DNA of 9,905 nucleotides from Planctomycetales bacterium (GTDB lineage Bacteria > Planctomycetota > SBBH01): assembly GCA_005239795.1 (NCBI GenBank), contig SBBH01000160.1, positions 1-9,905 of the forward strand, given 5' to 3'. The position numbers and the translations under genes were made by a program. Below are positions 6,649-9,905 of this stretch, in pieces. Under the pieces are notes generated by a model. The model was not told the DNA's origin and searched no databases. It saw nothing but the letters and a program-made list of their open reading frames with translations. Position 1 is the first letter of the stretch, and every line of letters begins with the position of its first letter.

Positions 6649-8622
6649 CTACTGAAGTTTGGCCAGCCTCTTTCGGGCCTGTTCTTCCGCGTAAGAGCCC
6701 GGTTCGGCGATCAAGAGAAGCTGGTCCAGAAGCTTGCGGGCCGCGGCCTTGTCCCCTGAACTCTCGCTCTGGATCGCGTCATTGAGGAGCCGCCGAGCGC
6801 GCAGATCGTAGGTTTCGCGCTCCCTTCTTGCCCAGTTCCCTTCCGGATCCGCCTGGCGCGCACGATTCCACCAGGAGAAGGCCCCTGGAATATCACCGGC
6901 CGCCTCCCGCGTGCACCCCTCATCATACAAGCGCTTCGCGCGCACGGCCGGCTCCTGCCAAGCCTCGCGCATCCCCTGCGCCTTCTGGCGATAGACATTC
7001 CCTTCAAAGGCGGCGTCCGACAGGAGATTTAGAATCTCCCCCGCCTTCAGGATCGCCTCGTCGAAGTCGAGCTTTCGCTCGGCCTCCTCGGCCGCCTTCC
7101 AGGCGGCATCGACCTTCCTCACAAGCTGGACCAGGGCCGGATCGTCGATCGGACCGTGGAACAACCGCTTCAAGGCTTCGGCAGCGTCGCCGGAATCAAA
7201 GCATTGGAGAATTTCGCGGCGCGCCTTACGCCGGGAGATCTCCGCCAGGATCGGCTGGGCCTCGGGGGCGAAGCGCGACCTCTCTCCGATGCGGCGGACC
7301 CGAGCCTCGGCTTCCGCGTCATCTCCTCCCTCGAGCGCCTGCCGGGCGGCAGCCAGATCCGCCTCGGCCGCCTGCTCCCCTGCGACCTCGGCCGCGAGCG
7401 CCCCGGCAAGATCGCTTCCCCACCGCGACGCCTCTTCCAAGGCGCCCTGGGCCTCCTCCCAATGTCCCTTGGCGAACGCCTTCCGGGCTTGGGCGACATA
7501 CGCCTCGCCGATGCGACGCTTGAGATCCGGCAGGCGCCTCTCGTAGACAGGCCAGGTGAGGCTCTTCGGGTCGGCCTTGAGGAGGCGCCCATGCGCCTCG
7601 AGCCACTGCGCGAGATCCGCCTCGGGCGCCATGAGGGGGTCGATTTTCAAAAGATTCTCGCGCGCCAGGGTCTCATACTTGAGCCAGTCGGCCCACCCCC
7701 GCGCAATATCCTGCACGCGCGCCGGGGCCTTGCGGTCCTGCTCGAGATTGTCCAGGATTTCCAGAATCCGCTTGAAACTGTCCCAGGGAAAGTTGTCGTA
7801 ACTGGGAACCACCGGCTCCCACACGTCGAGGATCGCGCCGAGGCGCGACGTCACCCGGTCCTGGCCCTGATCCTTGAGGCGCGAGAGTTGGGCACGGGCC
7901 TGGATCCACAGGCGCTTCGCCTCGACCGCGTCGCGCGGGAGGGCGACCCGAGCCCGCTCCATGAGAACCGCGGCATCTTCGAGCGCCTGCTGGCGGTCCT
8001 TGTCCGAAACGGGAGCGGACGGAGGGGGCGCCCGGCGGCCTTTCACCCAAAAATATCCTCCGAGAAGCGCGGCATCGAGAATAACGAAGGCGATGGCGAG
8101 CGGCTTCCAGTGCTCGCCCAGCCACACCCTGAGCCCGGCGGACGCCGGGGGGCGCACCCCGGACGGCGAGACTCGAGGCGCCTCCGGCGGCGCGGCCCCT
8201 TCGAGATCCTGCGGCGAAAACGCCAGATCGACCGGAGTGGGGTTGTCTCCTCCAGGAGCCGGGGATCCAACCTTGAGAGTCCCTTCCAGCTCAGGCGGCT
8301 CGGGCTCCCGCCGGGAAAATCCTGCTGGGACGGCGGGCGGTTCCTCCTTTTGAAAACGCACCGCAATCTTTCCCAGTCGGATCTCGTCGCCAGAGCGCAA
8401 GCGCGCTTCCCGCACGCGCGCGCCGTTGACGAAGACGCCGTTGCGGCTTCCCAGATCCTTGAGCACGAGGTCATCTCCCTCGCGCCGGAGCTGCGCGTGA
8501 AACCTGGAAACCGTCCCGGTGGGAAGCGCGATGTCGCACCCCGGATCGCGCCCGAGAGTCGTGATCTCCTTCTTGACCTGGTAGGTGTAGACGATCCCCT
8601 CGTGGGTCAGGCTTAGGCGCAC
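6649..8622 (-). CDS. FHA-domain protein with one membrane segment and long helical C-terminus (657 aa)
   Basis: The N-terminal FHA domain (about 1-92) is complete, with LGR at 23-25, VSRFH at 38-42, GSRNG at 58-62 and VNG at 65-67, so phosphothreonine-peptide binding is likely. A proline-rich linker follows (about 93-170), then a hydrophobic segment at 174-193, a second proline patch, and about 450 residues of mainly helical, charged sequence. The last part (about 560-657) looks TPR-like, with helix pairs such as YDEGCTREAAGDIPGAFSWW and LLNDAIQSESSGDKAAARKLL, each ending in A/L-rich helices. FHA would be cytoplasmic and the helical part possibly on the other side, but the KGRR just after the segment argues against that orientation. 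The start is GTG with no Shine-Dalgarno sequence. A -10-like TACAAT ends 6 bases upstream. It is convergent with the MATE gene. I do not recognise a named system. Confidence 0.9.
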   Translation of the reverse strand: MRLSLTHEGIVYTYQVKKEITTLGRDPGCDIALPTGTVSRFHAQLRREGDDLVLKDLGSRNGVFVNGARVREARLRSGDEIRLGKIAVRFQKEEPPAVPAGFSRREPEPPELEGTLKVGSPAPGGDNPTPVDLAFSPQDLEGAAPPEAPRVSPSGVRPPASAGLRVWLGEHWKPLAIAFVILDAALLGGYFWVKGRRAPPPSAPVSDKDRQQALEDAAVLMERARVALPRDAVEAKRLWIQARAQLSRLKDQGQDRVTSRLGAILDVWEPVVPSYDNFPWDSFKRILEILDNLEQDRKAPARVQDIARGWADWLKYETLARENLLKIDPLMAPEADLAQWLEAHGRLLKADPKSLTWPVYERRLPDLKRRIGEAYVAQARKAFAKGHWEEAQGALEEASRWGSDLAGALAAEVAGEQAAEADLAAARQALEGGDDAEAEARVRRIGERSRFAPEAQPILAEISRRKARREILQCFDSGDAAEALKRLFHGPIDDPALVQLVRKVDAAWKAAEEAERKLDFDEAILKAGEILNLLSDAAFEGNVYRQKAQGMREAWQEPAVRAKRLYDEGCTREAAGDIPGAFSWWNRARQADPEGNWARRERETYDLRARRLLNDAIQSESSGDKAAARKLLDQLLLIAEPGSYAEEQARKRLAKLQ

Positions 8623-8628
8623 AGAAGA

Positions 8629-8634
8629 ATTGTA
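8629..8634 (-). promoter_or_regulatory. Probable -10 element, leaderless start of the 657-aa FHA gene
   Basis: On the minus strand this reads TACAAT, five of six matches to the -10 consensus, with 6 bases before the GTG start. This is the spacing expected when transcription begins at the start codon. The bases between are pyrimidine-rich and lack a ribosome-binding sequence. No strong -35 hexamer is visible. Confidence 0.5.
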
Positions 8635-8671
8635 GCGGAGAAACCAGGACAGAACCTAGCGAGCCGTCAAT

Positions 8672-8690
8672 GTTTATCCGATGGGTAAAC
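8672..8690. promoter_or_regulatory. Inverted repeat upstream of the 657-aa FHA gene
   Basis: GTTTATCC and GGGTAAAC form an 8-base stem with one G-T pair around a 3-base loop (GAT). It lies about 38 bases upstream of the -10-like element of the FHA gene and 60 bases past the SDR stop codon. There is no T-run. It could be an operator for the FHA promoter or part of a terminator for the SDR operon. Confidence 0.4.
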
Positions 8691-8701
8691 GAACCACGAA
8701 C
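8688..8701. repeat. Two-unit 7-base repeat, same family as 842-876
   Basis: AACGAAC and CACGAAC stand in tandem. The 12 bases at 8688-8699 are identical to 849-860, and 13 of 14 agree over 849-862. The left edge overlaps the arm of the inverted repeat at 8672-8690. Confidence 0.5.
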
Positions 8702-8723
8702 ATAGAAATCCGGAGTCTTTTCC

Positions 8724-8751
8724 TACTCAGGGCTCAGCTCTCAGCACTCCC
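8724..8751. repeat. 7-base tandem repeat, second sequence type
   Basis: In steps of seven the units are TACTCAG, GGCTCAG, CTCTCAG and CACTCCC, so CTCAG recurs exactly three times with a fourth decayed copy. The tract ends on the first plus-strand base of the SDR stop codon, just as the tract at 842-876 ends on the PilZ stop codon. Confidence 0.55.
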
Positions 8752-9584
8752 TATCGCGGCGAGACGAGCGTGCGCCCGCCGTCCAAGACCATCGTCGTTC
8801 CCGTGACCCATCGAGAAGCGGGACCCGCCAGGTAGAGCGCCGCTTCGGCGATGTCCTCAGGGGAGCCGTTAAATCCCAGCGGGTGCAGGGTCGCCGAGCG
8901 CGCCAAAAACGCCCGGTACTCCTTCTCGGACATCCCGCCGGCGCGGTGGAGCTCCGTGGGGACGACCCCAGGGGCGATGGCATTGACGCGCACGCCGGCG
9001 GGGGCGAGTTCGAGAGCTGTGCATTTCGTGAACATCTCGAGGGCGGCCTTGCTGACGCAGTAGGGCATCACGCTCGAGAAGGGGCGCACGCCGCCGGCGG
9101 TGGAAGAGAGATTCACGATCGCCGAGCCGGCGCGTTCCTTCAAATGCGGCGCCGCCGCGCGCGTCATCAGAAACACCGCGCGGAGGTTCGACTCCTGGAT
9201 CCGGTCCCATTCCGAGAGGGGCGTGTCCAATCCCCCCATGCCGAAAACGCCGGCGCTGTTGACGAGGATGTCAAGCCCCCCGAAAGCTTTGAGGACCCGC
9301 CGCACGGCGCGCAGACAATCCGCTTCGCGGCGAACATCTCCCGCGACAACGATCCCTTCGGCGCCGAGGGCCTCGACAAGGCGCAAGGTCCGGCGCAATC
9401 GCTTGGCGCGCCGTCCCAAGAGGGCGAGCGCCGCTCCTTCCCGGGCGAAGCGTTCCGCGATGGCGCGCCCCAGGCCGCTCCCCGCGCCGGTGACGAGCGC
9501 CACCTTGCCGGCGAGCCGTTTTCCGCTCGCTTCCCCCTCTCCCCTTCCTCCCAACCTCCCGAAGAGAGAGCGCGGCGGCTTCAT
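8751..9584 (-). CDS. Short-chain dehydrogenase/reductase (SDR), classical type (277 aa)
   Basis: Classical SDR enzymes are cytoplasmic NAD(P)-dependent oxidoreductases acting on alcohols, ketones or sugars. The Rossmann TGAGSGLG is at 32-39, a GDV segment at 82-84 (expected adenine-ring contact), NSAG at 109-112 (usual NNAG), a serine at 160 or 161 in NLSST, and the catalytic YxxxK at 175-179 (Y-C-V-S-K). PG at 205-206 and the C-terminal TGTTMVLDGG at 261-270 complete the fold. Basic residues after the second strand (GRR, 57-59) suggest NADP preference. The N-terminus is about 20 residues longer than usual. ATG 9584 has a G-rich ribosome-binding region just upstream and overlaps the preceding gene's stop as ATGA. 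It resembles FabG and glucose-dehydrogenase-like members, but the substrate cannot be assigned. Confidence 0.92.
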   Translation of the reverse strand: MKPPRSLFGRLGGRGEGEASGKRLAGKVALVTGAGSGLGRAIAERFAREGAALALLGRRAKRLRRTLRLVEALGAEGIVVAGDVRREADCLRAVRRVLKAFGGLDILVNSAGVFGMGGLDTPLSEWDRIQESNLRAVFLMTRAAAPHLKERAGSAIVNLSSTAGGVRPFSSVMPYCVSKAALEMFTKCTALELAPAGVRVNAIAPGVVPTELHRAGGMSEKEYRAFLARSATLHPLGFNGSPEDIAEAALYLAGPASRWVTGTTMVLDGGRTLVSPR

Positions 9585-9889
9585 GCCCCCTTCTCGTGCC
9601 TGGAAGCGAAGCTCATCACGAACCGCAGTTGCCCTCCGGTCTTGTCCACCAGGGGGACGACAACTTTTCTCGATCGCTTGGCTAAGAGCGATTTTCGTTC
9701 GACGACGAACTCCCCCCGCACGCCTCCTGCGAACGCAAATCGGCAGAGCCATCCATCGTGGAGGGCCTTCTCATCCTCGTGACACTTAAGAATCCCCGCC
9801 GCCTTCAGGAGCGATTCGTGCGCCCGGAAGAAGGAGTCGAGATCCGGATCGGCGACCGCCGCGCGCTCTCCGGCGGGCCCGCTCGACCT
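9581..9889 (-). CDS. Unidentified gene, 3' part, start missing or frame broken
   Basis: This frame gives 102 residues with normal-looking composition, including ADPDLDSFFRAHESLL (about 13-28) and a strand-rich second half (LCRFAFAGGVRGEFVVERK, about 48-66), and ends with a TGA that overlaps the SDR start (ATGA), so the two genes are probably coupled. I do not recognise the family. The difficulty is the start: an in-frame TGA stands at 9890-9892, and there is no ATG, GTG or TTG before the middle of the protein, where a GTG lies at about residue 58. A GTG overlapping that TGA is in another frame. Either the gene is frameshifted by a small insertion or deletion near 9860-9890 (GC-rich, with short homopolymer runs), the sequence has an error, or a rare start codon is used. 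The 15 bases beyond may be the end of another gene or the same one. Confidence 0.6.
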   Translation of the reverse strand, partial: RSSGPAGERAAVADPDLDSFFRAHESLLKAAGILKCHEDEKALHDGWLCRFAFAGGVRGEFVVERKSLLAKRSRKVVVPLVDKTGGQLRFVMSFASRHEKGA

Positions 9890-9905
9890 TCACGCGGCGG
9901 CGGGC

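Noticed and set aside
7156..8616. A 486-codon plus-strand open frame opposite the 657-aa FHA gene
   Set aside because: It is an antisense shadow typical of GC-rich coding DNA. The minus strand has a complete FHA domain and its composition is normal, while this frame shows no domain.
8665..8670. TTGACG on the minus strand as a -35 box for the 657-aa FHA gene
   Set aside because: It is about 30 bases from the TACAAT hexamer, far beyond the usual 16-18, and no other -10 sits at the right distance.

Overview
The window is about 9.9 kb of dense, GC-rich bacterial DNA with no tRNA, rRNA, CRISPR array or recognisable insertion sequence. The mix of two FHA-domain proteins, a PilZ protein, an exported HEAT-repeat protein, an exported Asp-box protein and an ExeA-type ATPase, all in GC-rich codons, suggests a large-genome environmental lineage. 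Planctomycetota or a similar little-cultured phylum is my best guess, but this is a weak inference because no marker here settles taxonomy.

Layout, left to right. (1) 1-345, minus: N-terminal part of an ExeA/GspA-type AAA+ ATPase that runs off the left edge. (2) 449-826, plus: a small stand-alone FHA protein, transcribed divergently from the ATPase. (3) 876-4482, minus: a tightly packed four-gene operon, in transcription order a DUF2062 membrane protein, an exported HEAT-repeat protein, an exported 504-residue protein with an Asp-box, and a PilZ (cyclic-di-GMP-binding type) protein. The junctions are ATGA, ATGA and a 3-base gap. (4) 4579-6622, plus: rnpA, yidD and a MATE-family exporter, again overlapping (GTGA, then TAATG). 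(5) 6649-8622, minus: a 657-residue FHA protein with one membrane segment and a long helical C-terminal part. (6) 8751-9889, minus: a short-chain dehydrogenase preceded by an overlapping unidentified gene whose start is missing or broken at the right edge.

The least described unit is the DUF2062/HEAT/Asp-box/PilZ operon. It links one inner-membrane protein, two exported proteins and one cytoplasmic second-messenger receptor, so it may be a cyclic-di-GMP-responsive envelope module. That is inference from gene order only. The rnpA-yidD pair is housekeeping (tRNA 5' maturation and membrane-protein insertion), but rpmH is absent upstream and a MATE exporter sits where yidC is commonly found.

Two features do not fit a plain gene list. 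Several starts in separate transcription units (345, 449, 4482, 8622) have a -10-like hexamer 6-10 bases upstream and no clear Shine-Dalgarno sequence, consistent with leaderless or nearly leaderless transcripts. Three short tracts of degenerate 7-base tandem repeats lie in intergenic DNA, and two of them touch the stop codon of the neighbouring minus-strand gene. No stretch over about 130 bases lacks a gene.
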